Shown here piece by piece: positions 46,881 to 58,311 of a DNA stretch of 64,000 nt. Origin of the DNA: Brachionus koreanus. Its lineage: Eukaryota; Rotifera; Eurotatoria; Ploima; Brachionidae. Both the position numbers and the translations under genes were made by a program. The notes below the pieces were generated by a model. The model was given only the letters and a program-made list of their open reading frames with translations, ran no database searches and was not told where the DNA came from. Within the stretch, counting starts at the first letter, position 1, and every line of letters begins with the position of its first letter. The stretch spans positions 453,226-517,225 of the forward strand of contig PJRA01000508.1 in the NCBI GenBank assembly GCA_016987375.1, read 5' to 3'.

Positions 46881-49800
46881 TTAATCATTTTTTAGATTGT
46901 CAAAATTGTATTTTCTTATAAATCCATCACGACAACTAGTAAACAAATGAGTTTGATTGAAAGCAATTTGGTAGACTGGATCACAATCTGATCCAGTCAA
47001 TTCAATTTTTGTATTGGATTCATCAATGTGCCAAGTAAAACAAGAGCCATCAGCTGATGATGCAATAAAACCATGTCGTTTACCAATTTTTTTCATGCAC
47101 AAAATACTTGATCTCATTTCTTTCCATTTTTCAGTCGTTTTCCTAAAAATATCTAAAATCCACAACAATATTGGGACTTTTTCTTAAAAGTTACTCGACA
47201 AGATCTGTGATATGTATAAATCCTTCCTGAGTACCACAAGCAACTTTACTTTCAGATACAAAGCAGCAGCAATTAACTGAACTTTCGCATTTAAGCTCAA
47301 ATAATACTTTTCTTGCTCTTAAGCTAAGAACTCTCAAATATCCGTCGTCACATGCACAAGCAACAATTTTGTTATCAGTGCCTATTTCTCTTTCGTTCAA
47401 AGTTTCTGAGCGTTCAGGTATCTCTAATTCCTTTATTAAATTTTCACTTAATTCCGAAATCGAAACACAGTTGATAATGGTGTTGAATTGACCAACTGTA
47501 GCTAAACACTTTGATTCACCAATGTCAAATAATTTACAGGAGCCATCTCGACTGACAGAGACAATATTGCGTCCTCTATCAACTATTTGAAAATCGCTTA
47601 TGCCTCGAGAATGACCTATCAGGGTAACTGGACATGATGCATTCTCACATGACCAAACTTTCAAACGTAAGTCATCAGCACCACTTAAAACCACTAAACC
47701 TGATGGGAAAAATTTGCAAACATTTACTTCACCAACATGTCCAAATAAAATTCTCTAAAAATTATGAAGGTTAAAAATTTCAGCTTTTTAAACACAAATT
47801 TTTACTCGTATTTGGCCATTATCAGTTTGCCACAGAAGAAGCTGACCATCTTGGCTTGATGAAACTCCCAGGCCGCCTGAATTTACATCTAAAGCCAACA
47901 CTGGTGTTGGCTTTTTTGTCTTTTCACTAAAATGTAGTTGGAATTTTTGATCTGGAGCAACAAACTTGCTAACAATCTCAAATTTTTCATTTTTAAATTT
48001 GATTTTTACCAATTTCTTAAAAAAGACAAAATGTATTTTCCAAATTACTCTTTAGCTATTGAATCTATAAGATCTTAGAGAACTTCTTATTTTTTACATC
48101 CTATCAGAAAAATTTAAAGTTTTATTTTTACTTATACAATTTATAGTTAAATAAAAAGTACCTCTATATAATTTAATTTACAGTTATATATTTAGAAAAT
48201 TTTAGACAAAATGAAATTCTATTCTAAAATTCAACGTTGATTCACTGATATTTTATTAAATTTCATTTAAAAATTTCTACAGGTGAAATTTAAAATTTTG
48301 GATATTTAAAAAAAAATTTTAAAGGCTTATCAAAATATACACTTTATTTTTCTTTTTGTCAAAAACAGATTTTAAAATTTAACTTGAAATTTTCTAAGCC
48401 AAGATGAAATTAACGAAATCTAAAATTTTAAGCCTACTTCCCAAAACATATTTAATCAAAGATCCTCTAATCATGATGATTTGTATTGCTTAATTATTAA
48501 TAAATATTATTCTAAATTTAAATGTAATGTCTCTAATGTGTTAATATTAGCTTATACGAGATTGATTTTAGACTATTTTTATACAATAATCTATATTAAT
48601 AATTAAGCAATACAAATCATCATGATTAGAGGATCTTTGATTAAATATGTTTTGGGAAATTAGCTTAAAATTTTAAAATTTGTTAATTTCTTCTTTCAAA
48701 TTTCAAGTTAAATTTTAAAATCTGTTTTTGACAAAAAGAATAAATTGTATGTTGAAAACATCTGATTTGTTTCATATTTACATTTTTCTAATATCCAATC
48801 TAAAATCTTTATAAAATATCATATCTGTGCCAAATTTTCTGTGAGCTTAGATTCACCATTTGGGGGGCACTTTTTTGAAGGAGAATTTTGTAATAAAATA
48901 TGCATTTTATTTTTTATTAAGCTTTTTGCAGTCATAAAAAAAGCAAAGTTGCATAAAGGTCACAAGTCCATACTATTACCAATTAATGCTTAAAGCATGC
49001 TGGAAATATTTTTACTAAATAGTGTTAGTGAGGTCAGTGACGGCCACTGGACCGCCAAAGCTTGGTTGTGGCCGTTTTGACGGCTGTGTAAAAAATACGA
49101 ATTAAAAAATTTTCAAGTATAAAATTCGAGTTTAACACCAAGTTTTGGCGGATCAGTGGCTGTAACTATGGGTACCCAGCACAACACAAAAAAAACAAGT
49201 TTTTCCGGGGCGCAATCACTTAGGACTTTTTAACACAAAAATAATTGGAAAAATATTTATTTTTTGATTTTCATATTTTCTTTTAAACTTTTTAGTTTTT
49301 TTAAAGAATAGACTTAAAAATTAAAAATAAACAATCTAAGGCTAAGATTTTTATTTTTTCCTACAAAATTTAACTTGGACCTGAAAAACTATTTTTACCA
49401 TGTATGATTTGGATTTTGCAAGAACAAATGATTCAAAAATATCGAAAAAAATGAATATTAATTTTAAAAATATTTTCACTATTGTTAATTCTAATTATTA
49501 TAATAATTAATTATCAAAAAATTAGATGATTGAAACATATTCTTATCAAGGCTAGATATGCAAACGGCATAAATAAATGGAAATATCAAGTTTAAACTCT
49601 TGAATTAATATGAAAAGATTTAATTAAGAGGCGTTCCCATTTAGAAAAAAATTTCAATGATAGCAGATAAACCCAATTATAGTCCTTTTTCTGAGTTTTA
49701 TTGAATCCTTTTAAAATAATTTATACTATAATATAATTTTTTTTTAACATCGCCTTAACGGCGTTCATTGAAATAATTAATATTGATAATAATAATACTT

Positions 49801-50529
49801 GAAAATTATCCCAAATAAATGGTGCTTTAAAAAATGGCACATATAAAAAATTTCACTAATTTTTAGCACTTTTTAAAATTTTTTTTTATTTTTCCTAATA
49901 GTTCAATTTAACACTCAAAAGACAGAGGATTTTTTCGGCGATTTATCTTACATCTTTTAAATAGTTTTATTTAGATAAATTAAATTATTCTTGAAAATTT
50001 TAATTTTTGTACAAAATATGCTTATTTTCATGGAATAAAAAGTATTAAAAAAAGGTAGCACAAAAAAACATTCGAGTTTTGAGTGTAAAATGTTTTTTCA
50101 ATCAGCTTTCCACTGTTTAAATTGAAACAAAAAAATTTCTAGAAAATTGTTAAGTAAAATAAATCAAAATTACGTTATTGTTGGATATTTTTTCAATCTT
50201 AAACAATTTATCGTTTTCATCTTGATTAGTCGGTGAAACAAAATCTGGTTGTTGGAAGAAAATTTTTGCGTTAATAGCGGGCTCTAGTATTCAATAGTCA
50301 AAGCATTAGTTATTTTCTCAAATAATAAAATTCTACTTGCTTACCTACTGAGTATTTAAACTGTACCCAAACAGACTCAGTTGCTTGCTCTCTGATTAAT
50401 GAATGTTTAGAAAAATATAAACCAAATTTTAAATTAATTCATACCGTAGAACGTCATCCCAATCGGATTGCAATATAAGTCTTTCCACTTAAATAAAATT
50501 TTAAACAAATTAGAAAAAAATTTATTACT
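46881..50529 (-). CDS. PAAF1: Proteasomal ATPase-associated factor 1, WD40 protein
   Basis: Seven coding exons: 50529 (only the A of ATG), 50487-50445, 50391-50345, 50283-50174, 48015-47806, 47754-47195 and 47142-46881. This gives 410 residues (human about 392). Matches to the family run in order: LQSDWDDVL near the start, GGLGVSSSQDGQLLLWQ, FFPSGLVVLSGADDLRLKVWS, IVDRGRNIVSVSRDGSCKLFD, SADGSCF, ELTGSDCDPVYQIA and SCRDGFIRKY. PAAF1 is a WD40 beta-propeller chaperone that binds the 19S ATPase Rpt subunits and restrains 26S proteasome assembly. Two features are unusual: a 41-nt intron appears to split the start codon, and a 2.16 kb intron (50173-48016) is built of repeats. Confidence 0.87.
48334..48755. 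repeat. Long inverted repeat (about 165-bp arms, 90-bp spacer)
   Basis: Left arm 48334-48502 and right arm 48594-48755 are near-perfect reverse complements. For example, CTTTTTGTCAAAAACAGATT faces AATCTGTTTTTGACAAAAAG, and AATCATGATGATTTGTATTG faces CAATACAAATCATCATGATT. The transcribed intron could fold into a ~160-bp duplex. It is most likely a foldback MITE; no target duplication was identified. Confidence 0.85.
49037..49166. mobile_element. Short foldback element
   Basis: GTGACGGCCACTGGACCGCC (49037-49056) is mirrored by GGCGGATCAGTGGCTGTAAC (49147-49166), and AAAGCTTGGT by ACCAAGTTTT. About 130 bp with 30-bp inverted ends, noticeably GC-richer than its surroundings. No coding capacity. 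Confidence 0.6.
49746..49776 (+). repeat. LINE-type 3' tail hairpin
   Basis: AACATCGCCTTAACGGCGTT followed by CATTGAAATAAT and an AAT-rich tail, preceded by a T-run. Third copy of the unit at 3701 and 18591; this one has the most perfect stem (CGCC/GGCG). Confidence 0.5.
49912..50085. mobile_element. TTAA-type piggyBac-like MITE (CACTCAAA family)
   Basis: Left flank TTAA (49908-49911), then CACTCAAAAGACAGAGG; right end CGAGTTTTGAGTG followed by TAAA, a mutated TTAA. 174 bp, no coding frame, inside the PAAF1 intron. Confidence 0.6.
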
Positions 50530-50755
50530 TATATGTTTTTAAGCTGAGCAAAAAAATATATTCTGTTAATTTAAAGCTTTATTGTAAATTAAAATAAAAA
50601 ATTATAATTGGTGAAAAAAATGAATATGGAAGTATCTACCAAAATTATATTACATTTAAACGAGTCTATTTTTGTACAAGAAAAAAAAAGCTAAATTTAA
50701 ATATCTAAAAAGACAAAATATTTTGGGTGTCGTCTTGACTCAGCCAAATTAGAAA

Positions 50756-51700
50756 TTAAAGCTCTTCGTATTCAATTTTATGCGAACAAGTCTTGCATAT
50801 TTTAAAATATTTGTCTTCATTATCATCATAATGTTCTTCACCATATTCATGCTTGTGAAAATCGGCCAATTTTTTGGATCCTTGTCGCGCCTCTTTTCTT
50901 AAATCTTAAAAATATATATAAAATTAATTTTATTCATTTTCTAGCATTATCTTTGGAAAAAAGTTACTTTGAAGTTTTTTTTCATAATTTCGCTGTCTAG
51001 TCTTGTGTAAATTAACCAATTTAAGTTCTTTTTTTTCGTCTAGTTTTTCTAGACTTTCATGAACAGTGATTGCACGCTCTACTATTTGACATTTCAAATA
51101 CAGCTTCATTTCACCATATCTGTTTTTATGTGGATTCTTTTTTGTAATAAATTTAAGTGTTGGTTCTCTGAAGTCAAAGTCACAGTCCTTTAAAAGAAAC
51201 TGTTCTTTGGCATCTGTTTTTGTAATTAAATCATATTCATCTGAATTAATTTCCCTTTAATTCACAATCTGAAATCTTTGAATGAAAAATTTCTTTGGTC
51301 TTACTTGCAAGTATCACAGACGTTTAGATCAAAATTTTTGGATAAATATGAAAATGGAAATGATTTGTTACATTTAATGCATTTCAAGTGTTGGTCCTGA
51401 GTTGGTAAAGGAGACTCTTCAACAATGATTTCCTCTTTTTTTTTCTCTTCAATCAGCTCTTCTTCATCAATAAAAAAGCCAGCACCTGAATCGACTAATT
51501 TTTTGCTTTGTGTCGACATCATAACTTTAGCACTTAAATGAAGTTTATAGAAAATTAATTAAAATTTGACAAGGCTACAGCTTAGCTGTTTTTTCTTTTT
51601 GTTCTCTTATTTCCAAAGCTCGCTTTCGGTTAGCTTCAATCCGAATTTTTTGTTCTTGACTCAATTCGGGAGATTTTTCTGTCTCTGGGCTTGATTCCAT
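50756..51700 (-). CDS. XPA: DNA repair protein complementing XP-A cells
   Basis: Four exons: 51700-51579, 51532-51305, 51254-50968 and 50904-50756, all in phase, giving 261 residues (human 273). The basic N-terminal helix [15 protein letters not shown] matches the family's [30 protein letters not shown] matches IIDTGGGFILEEEE. The C4 zinc finger is C92/C95/C113/C116 (CIKC..CDTC, 17 residues between pairs). The DNA-binding core follows with [18 protein letters not shown] and [17 protein letters not shown], and the TFIIH-binding end reads [22 protein letters not shown] verifies damage and scaffolds RPA, TFIIH and ERCC1-XPF in nucleotide excision repair. It ends 227 bp before the PAAF1 start and begins 153 bp after the TRMT10C stop. 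Confidence 0.93.
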
Positions 51701-51852
51701 AGTAAATACGGTCAATGATATCTTAGATCAATTTTCAAAAAAAATTATTTAAGATTGAAAATTCATGTGCTAATTACGAACAAGAAAAAAATTTCTTGAA
51801 TTATGTAGTTGGAATAAAAAAGAAAAACGAGTTTTTAAATTTCATTATTTTA

Positions 51853-54809
51853 TTAATTTTTTTTCAATTTTCCATTTGTGTTTAAAAATTCATTTAGCTT
51901 TCTGCTTGGTAAGCTTTTTTCAAAAGCATTTCGCCAATCTGTTCCTTGTTTAAGATGCAAAAATATATTGAATAGATGATCCATGTTTAAGCTCTTCTGA
52001 CCTCGGTTCCATCTTAAATAATTTGAATTTTTATTTTTATTTAGATTGATAAAAAAAATCTCAATTCAAAGTTAATTTTTTTTTAAATATCAAAATTATG
52101 CTTTTAACATTATTAATTATCAAAATTTTTTAAATACATTATTTTTAAAATTAGAGTGACAATAATCCATTTCATCAACTAAGTTTATTTTTTTTATTAA
52201 AACATTTATTGTCAATTGATAGTCTTTTCTTATTTTTAATAAGAGATAATTAAAATTATTTAGTTTGTATATAATAATTGAATTTTAAAAAAATAGAATT
52301 TGTAAATTTCCTAAGTATTTCTGGTATTTTTTTATTCAATTCCTGTAAATTTTGTTTTATTACACCACTCTAAAACCGTAACAACTTGGTTTTTGGGCCT
52401 AAAAAAATCCAATTAAAAATAGTTAAGTTGAAAATCTATGATCCCAAAAGTCAACTAAATATTTATTAGAAAGACGAAAAACTATTTTTTGTTGAGGCTT
52501 TATAACGTGTGGCTCAAAAAGCAAATATTTCCGGTACCTAGTAATTCTTTCTTAATCTAATATAAAATGGTATTCAATTAATTAAATAATAGTGTTCTTA
52601 GATACTAGCCATTTATTTATTCTATAAAAACAATCAAGTGTCTGGAAGTTAAGCTTGTTCTTTTTTTCATTACATTTTTCATTATATACAGATCATACTT
52701 AAAAAATATTACAAGTTATTGTCTATTCAAACAATTACAGATAGTGTTGGATGCGGACAGAGCTAACCAGTTCGATGGTCGGGGGGTAACTCGCAGTTGT
52801 TGGCCCGTTTATTATGACGGGCTACTTTTTAGCGCGTATAATAATCGTTTAAATTTAAACGGGCGGACTCTGGCCCGTATATCAACTGTTTAAATTTAGA
52901 ATTTATTATGAAAAATTTTTAAATTGATTGTTTAGATTATTAACTTGCATTTTATTCCTCTTTTTTTGTCAGAAATTTAAAAATTTATCTTTAATAAATT
53001 ATTNNNNNNNNNNNNNNNNNNNNNNNNNNNNNNNNNNNNNNNNNNNNNNNAATAAACGGGCCAGAGTCCGCCCGTAATAAACTGTCCGTTTAATACGATT
53101 ACAGTCATAGTTTTGAAAAATTTTGACCCGTTTACTGTCTGCTTACACGGACACCAAAATTAATTAAAAGCTTTCAGAAAAAAAATTATAAGCTTTTTTA
53201 GCATTAATTTTTGTTCTTTTTTTTGTATTTTGTACCAAATTTCACAAAACTGTATACATATAGACATACAAGTTCCGAAATCATTTTCTTCAAAGTGTTT
53301 GAATTTGGATTATTAGTGTTAAATAAAAAAATAATCTTCAATTTAATTGTTAGTATTCGTTCAATTCAAAAGATCTCTTAAATAGCTGATAGAAATGGCC
53401 ACCAATGCTTCTCAGTGTTTAGAGATGTTTTATAGAATAATGTTTTAAAATTTTTTATCTAAAAAATAGAAATTCATGAATTATAAATATTTAAGACGTC
53501 TATTATTTAGATAATAATAAAAAAAAAATTTTATAAGCTTTAAAAATTAAACGATAAAAAATTCTTTTCTTTAGATCTTCTAAATTTGAAATAATTGTGT
53601 AAAATAAATTTAATTAAAAGGTTGATGGTCTTTTTTTGAAAAAATAAATATTTTTGTAACTTTAAATTTAAATTGAATTAAATTTTGATTTTTCTAATTA
53701 AATAAAAAATAATGTTCACTTATACTGTACAATCACTAGCTTTGAATGAAAAAAAATCAAATTTTGATTGTACTCACTTTACATAATCATCAATAGGCAG
53801 CCTTTCGCATCTAATGCCATCTTTTTTAGCCTGAGAGTAAGAACAATATTTAAATCTATCATCACCTACATCTATTATTGAGCCTATAATGTAAATCTTC
53901 TCTGGATCATAACGAGTCATTTTATACTTGGCATCACGTGATAAATAAACCAGTTTATTTTTAGGAAAAATGTCCAAATAATTGTCTTGTGTTTCAAATA
54001 TTAAGTTGGAATCGTATTCCAAAAATCGACCGTAGCGTTCATGAAATTCAGTTTTTGGATCATAATTGCAAAAATGTATCTGAAAAGGTAACTCGGAAGT
54101 TCTATTAGCACTCAGTATATTTATATATTGTCTATATAAAGATTTAATATGTTCAATACGAGTATGCATGGAGGTGAATCTAAAATCGAAAACGAGAGAT
54201 GGTTCATTGGTCAAAATTGATGTTAGGACTTTTGATCTGTGAAAACGTCTGATTTCAGTGTTATTAATTCGCTTTAAATATGTGTCTTTTCCGGGATAAT
54301 TTGTAATAACTTCAGATTCGTTGTCACTTACAACTATTCGTTTTTCTCTTTTTTCCTTTTCCTTTCTTTTTTGTTCTTTTTGAAAAGCATAATACTCCTC
54401 TTTAACCATGTGTCTAATTAGAATAAATCTATAAAAGTCAAACTTTTTATTAAAATAAAACCAACAGCATAGAATTTCCTAAATGAGTAAAACTTTCGCA
54501 TTTTTCGAGCATCCTCATTACTTGGTCATTTAATTCTTTTGGCACTGGTAAACCGTTTTCACGCCTAAAATGCCACAAGTCTGTAATGACTTGTTTTTTT
54601 TCTTCTAAATTTAGTTCTGAAAATTTTTTATAAGATTTTTGCATTGACTTTTTATTTGCTTGTGATGGTGTGCTTGTTAATTTTTTAAACCAATCTTCCT
54701 CGAAATTGTTCGATTTATTCAATGTTGGATCAGTTGAAAAATAGCATTTTAGAATTCTGTTTGAATTTTTGGATGTCAAACGAAACAAATTTAGTAATTT
54801 AATACTCAT
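51853..54809 (-). CDS. TRMT10C: Mitochondrial tRNA methyltransferase 10 / RNase P protein 1
   Basis: Three exons: 54809-54466, 54413-53778 and 52012-51853, giving 379 residues (human 403). The N-terminus (MSIKLLNLFRLTSKNSNRIL) looks like a mitochondrial presequence. SELNLEEKKQVITDLW and the basic helix YAFQKEQKRKEKEKREKR precede the SPOUT methyltransferase domain. The domain shows PSLVFDFRF, LPFQIHFCNYDP, YLSRDAKYKMTRYDPEKIYIIGSIID and RCERLPIDDYVKW, close to TRMT10C. The family protein methylates N1 of purine 9 in mitochondrial tRNAs and, with the HSD10 and PRORP proteins, forms mitochondrial RNase P. Exon 1 uses a weak donor, GTTGGT. The second intron is 1.77 kb and holds a MITE and a gap. 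Confidence 0.9.
52013..53777 (-). other. Long TRMT10C intron with MITE and assembly gap
   Basis: Donor GTGAGT at 53777 and acceptor TTTAAG at 52013; the split codon AA|A followed by TGG restores VKWNRGQKSLNMDHLF. It contains hAT-like MITE copy B (52740-53165) with 47 unsequenced bases (53004-53050). The remainder is A/T-rich without features. Confidence 0.75.
52740..53165. mobile_element. hAT-like MITE, copy B, with assembly gap
   Basis: Starts near TAGTGTTGGATGCGGAC and ends near ACGGACACC. Inside are AAACGGGCGGACTCTGGCCC and, after the gap, AATAAACGGGCCAGAGTCCG, i.e. inverted internal repeats. The stretch TTAAATTTAGAATTTATTAT and TTGTTTAGATTATTAACTTG matches copy A at 1800-2255. The gap (53004-53050) hides part of the middle. 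Confidence 0.55.
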
Positions 54810-54960
54810 TTCTTATAAATTTTTATTTTTAATTAAGACCTAAATTTTTAAAATTAAATTTTTGAATATTTATCAGTTTTTTTGCAATATTTCTTAAATC
54901 TTATTACACATAATAATCTTAACAAAATCACTAATTTATAGCAGAGTTTGTATCAGATTA
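54810..54960. promoter_or_regulatory. Presumed TRMT10C promoter region
   Basis: About 150 bp of A/T-rich sequence between the TRMT10C ATG and the first recognisable retrotransposon sequence. No specific motif can be assigned; the call rests on position alone. Confidence 0.25.
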
Positions 54961-55720
54961 CAAACATGGAATATCTCCACAACAAGATTGTAGTTGCATA
55001 CTTAGAATATAAAGCTAGCGAGTTCGACAAAGAATACAAAACCAAATCAGACTTCCGTAAGAAAGAGGCAAAACATACACACTCGAAAAGAGAAACGGTC
55101 AAAAAGTATAAGTAAATTGTACAAAATGGACAGAGCTAAATTCTGGAGAAATATTAACCGAATGCAAACGTAAGACATACCAGTCGAAACAAAACTGGAA
55201 GATAACACACATATTGAATTAAAACATGACCTTAACTCTACACTGCTGATGTATGGTATGGAGTATTGTGACCTCAAAAAACCAAAATAACTAAAATCAA
55301 ACGGACAGAAGGCAATATCATTAAAAGAAATAATTGGTGTACCAAGTCGGTGTAGAACAACAAGCCAAATTATTTCACTAAACATTGATCACACTCGAAT
55401 TTATCTAGAAAACCACAAGTTAGAACTCATACTAATAAAAAATGGCGACACTAAGGGCTTACTCTTGGAAAATCTAGAAGGTGATGGACTGAAAAATTGA
55501 TGGGGAATTACGGCACACAGTTTCGAAAACCATCCGAAAACTCTAGATGAAATCGTGACCCTATGCAAAATAACAATTTACCTGAACAAAGCCGATCAAG
55601 AGTCAGAAAAAAGAGATAATGATCTAGTGAAAGATAACAAAAAATTATTGGGCAATAACAACCCCAGTATGCACAAAGACTTATTCGAACTGATAAAATT
55701 CAAACCAACAAATTAAAAAA
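54960..55720 (+). pseudogene. Degenerate non-LTR retrotransposon coding fragment
   Basis: The plus strand reads YLEYKASEFDKEYKTKSDFR then, after a frame change near 55110, DRAKFWRNINRMQT, IPVETKLEDNTHIELKHDLN, IIGVPSRCRTTSQIISLNID and HTRIYLENHKLELILIKNGD, with several in-frame stops. KFWxxINxMQ and the surrounding spacing resemble the linker of LINE ORF2 proteins. It is less A/T-biased than its flanks, as expected of former coding DNA. Domain assignment is tentative because the catalytic FADD motif is not present. Confidence 0.5.
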
Positions 55721-57559
55721 ATTTTTTTCAAATCAATATCTTAATTGTATTATATTCAAATTCTATTTATCTAGTAGTAGTAGTAGTAGAAGTATTTATC
55801 TAAATTTATTTTAAATTTGATTTTCATAAGAACAAGCATTCTTTTTGTATATATATATATGCTTTTATAAAACAACACTCTATTATCATATTTCACGGTA
55901 CATCTAGACAGTGGTCGGTAGAGCGGCCTTTTGGTAAATAAATATAAAAAATATCTGTTTATAATATCATATAATTAATTGATTAAAATATTCATAATAT
56001 CACAATTTTTATACTTAATAATAATAATAATAGTCAATATTCTACTGATTAATTGATTTAAAAGTCACTTTTTAAAATTGGTGAGAGTTTGAGTAAATTA
56101 TGCAAAACATGCGGCAAGCATTTACCAACAAAATTGTAATATTTTGTCCAAAAAGAAAGTAAATGAACCAAAATTTTTGTTTTTATTTATTTTTTTATTT
56201 GATCATAAAAAATAGATAATAAAATATTTTTTATTCGGACTTTGTATTAACAATATTTGTATTAACAAATCCAAACTTTTAATCTATTATGAATAAATTT
56301 ATTGTATTTTAATTAAAACAATGATAGTTTTTATTTAGTTAATGATATGCAAGTGTCAACGAGATTTTCATTAATTCTTTTAAGTAAAAAAATTAATTTA
56401 TAAGTTATAGTATAGAGAGCAAAAATTTTTAATTTTAAACAGTTCTTTGATTTTAGATTTTAGATATTCATTGATCATTAGTCCTTTCAGAAGCCATTTT
56501 AGATTTAATCATTTTGATGTTAATTTCTAATCTTGTTTATGAGGAAATAAAAGCAGCATTTAAAGCACCAAAACTTCGATGTCCAACAAAAGGTTCTAAA
56601 AATAAACCAAAAATTTAATTATTTTATTCGATTCTCTTTTGTTTGATTTAACATTTGATTTTCTTTACAATAATAACAAAATACTATGAATTTAAGATAA
56701 ATTTTCATTTCTTTATGAGCAACTTGCATTATTAAATGAAAGCAATTTAATTTAAAAATAGGTAAGAGAACATAAGAACATACAAGAATGAATAAATTTT
56801 CTTTTTATTTATTTAATTCATTGGATCAAATAAAATACTCGTATTAAAAATAAAAAATATTTAAATTAAAAATTTAATTTCTTCATAACACGTTATTAAA
56901 ACAATTTCTTTTTAAAACTAATTAAAATATCATTAATTTTGTGATTTAATAAAACAATTATTTGATTTTAAAAATTTATTTATTTGTTTAGCAAAAGTTT
57001 TTTCGATTAATAGTTTCAAAAAATAATTCAATATTCAAAATACTCTAAGACTTTTTATGGATTGCAGGATAATTAGCTTTTGAGAATTTTCAAAGGATCT
57101 AATACGTACTTTTATTTCAATTTAATTTTAATTTTAAACTAATTAAGCAATTCAGTTTTAATCAGTTACATTTTGTTGATATACTACCCAAACGCGTTTT
57201 AAAAAATTCTAAAAAGAAATTTAGAAAAAATTCCATTAAAAGCAGAATATTCCAAAAAAATTTAAAAAGATAACAAATTGATTAGTTGAATTTTGTTTAA
57301 GTATTATCTAATTTTTAAAAAATTTAAATTAAAAATTTTAAAAAATTTTCAATTAATGATTAAAAAAATCAAATTTGTTTGGTTTATAATAAAAATTTAA
57401 AAATTCACAAAAATACTTGATAAAGCAAACTAATTTAAGAAGACCTATTAAGTCTGATTTGAATTAACATTTTTGGAATTAAAATTATTAAGGTAAATTT
57501 TTTCTTCATAATAATACCAATTAAACATTGATTGTTCGAAAAACTTAAGCTTAACAAGA
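55720..57559. other. Gene-free AT-rich interval
   Basis: Contains a TAG trinucleotide run (55771-55790), a TA run (55850-55860), and GTCGGTAGAGCGGCCTTTTG at 55914, which may be the 3' end of the preceding retroelement. No coding exon is seen. The last bases are the promoter or 5' UTR of the two-span membrane protein gene. Confidence 0.4.
55771..55790 (+). repeat. TAG trinucleotide microsatellite
   Basis: About six tandem TAG units, followed by AAG and A/T-rich sequence, 50 bp after the retroelement fragment. Confidence 0.7.
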
Positions 57560-58208
57560 ATGTCAACAAAAACACGCTTAATCTCAGAAAATTTCGACAG
57601 AAAAAAAGGACTTAACAAAATTCAGCTTAAAAATTTAAAGCAACAGCCAAAATATGAATCAAAAATTCCACTTGATTCTGGCGTTGTGGCCAGATTGGTA
57701 AATTAAGAATTGCTGCTTTTATCAAAAAAATGTTTTAAATTTTAATTTTTTCAAGCCAACTTTTGAAATTCCAATTGAAAGAAAAGGTCCATTCGATATT
57801 GGTCTAGTTCAGACATGGATAATTTACATTATTCTTATGATTTTGGCACTTGTAGCCCTAATTGGTCTGATACTAACAATTTTGGGTCTTACAATTGACA
57901 TTTTTTCAGTTGCTTACACAAAAAACCAAGAAATCAAAATTTTTGGTGTTGTTCTCACCAGCACAGTTTTAACATCATCAACTATTCTACTGTTCTGCTT
58001 TGGCTGTCAGCACGCAAAAGAGGTTGGCTGGCTATCAAATGCACACTATGCTACTGACTATGTAGAATCGGAATTTATTGACGAAGCCGCTAAAATTAGC
58101 GCTCTATATTCTATTGATCCTAAATTACAAAGTGAAGAGGCAAAACCAATTTCACCAAGTCAAGTTCAGCCTACACAAATTTCAAATCAACCAGTAATTA
58201 TGTATTAA
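57560..58208 (+). CDS. Unrecognised two-span membrane protein
   Basis: Two exons, 57560-57697 and 57756-58208 (58-nt intron, GTAAAT..TTCAAG, phase 0), giving 196 residues. Residues 1-65 are basic and polar, with no signal peptide. Two hydrophobic segments follow, at about 71-95 (WIIYIILMILALVALIGLIL) and about 110-131 (VVLTSTVLTSSTILLFCFGC), then a ~65-residue polar tail ending PVIMY. The short extracellular or luminal link and two helices suggest a hairpin membrane protein with both ends cytosolic. I do not recognise the family. AATAAA at about 58266 marks the 3' end. A partial copy of its 3' end lies 2.9 kb downstream, and two Pro/Gln/Ser-rich genes follow on the same strand. Confidence 0.7.
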
Positions 58209-58311
58209 TTTAATTTAAAAGAAAACCTTATAGAGACAAAATTTTCTATAAAATGATTTAATTTCTAAATAAAGACATTAGTAAAAATATTTATTTTTGA
58301 TTTAAACAAAA

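Larger units (their letters stand above)
48016..50173 (-). other. Long PAAF1 intron composed largely of mobile elements
   Basis: Donor GTAATT at 50173 and acceptor TTTAAG at 48016, phase 0. It contains a TTAA-type MITE (49912-50085), a LINE tail hairpin (49746-49776), a short inverted-repeat element (49037-49166) and a long inverted repeat (48334-48755). The gene's other introns are 41-61 nt. Confidence 0.75.
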
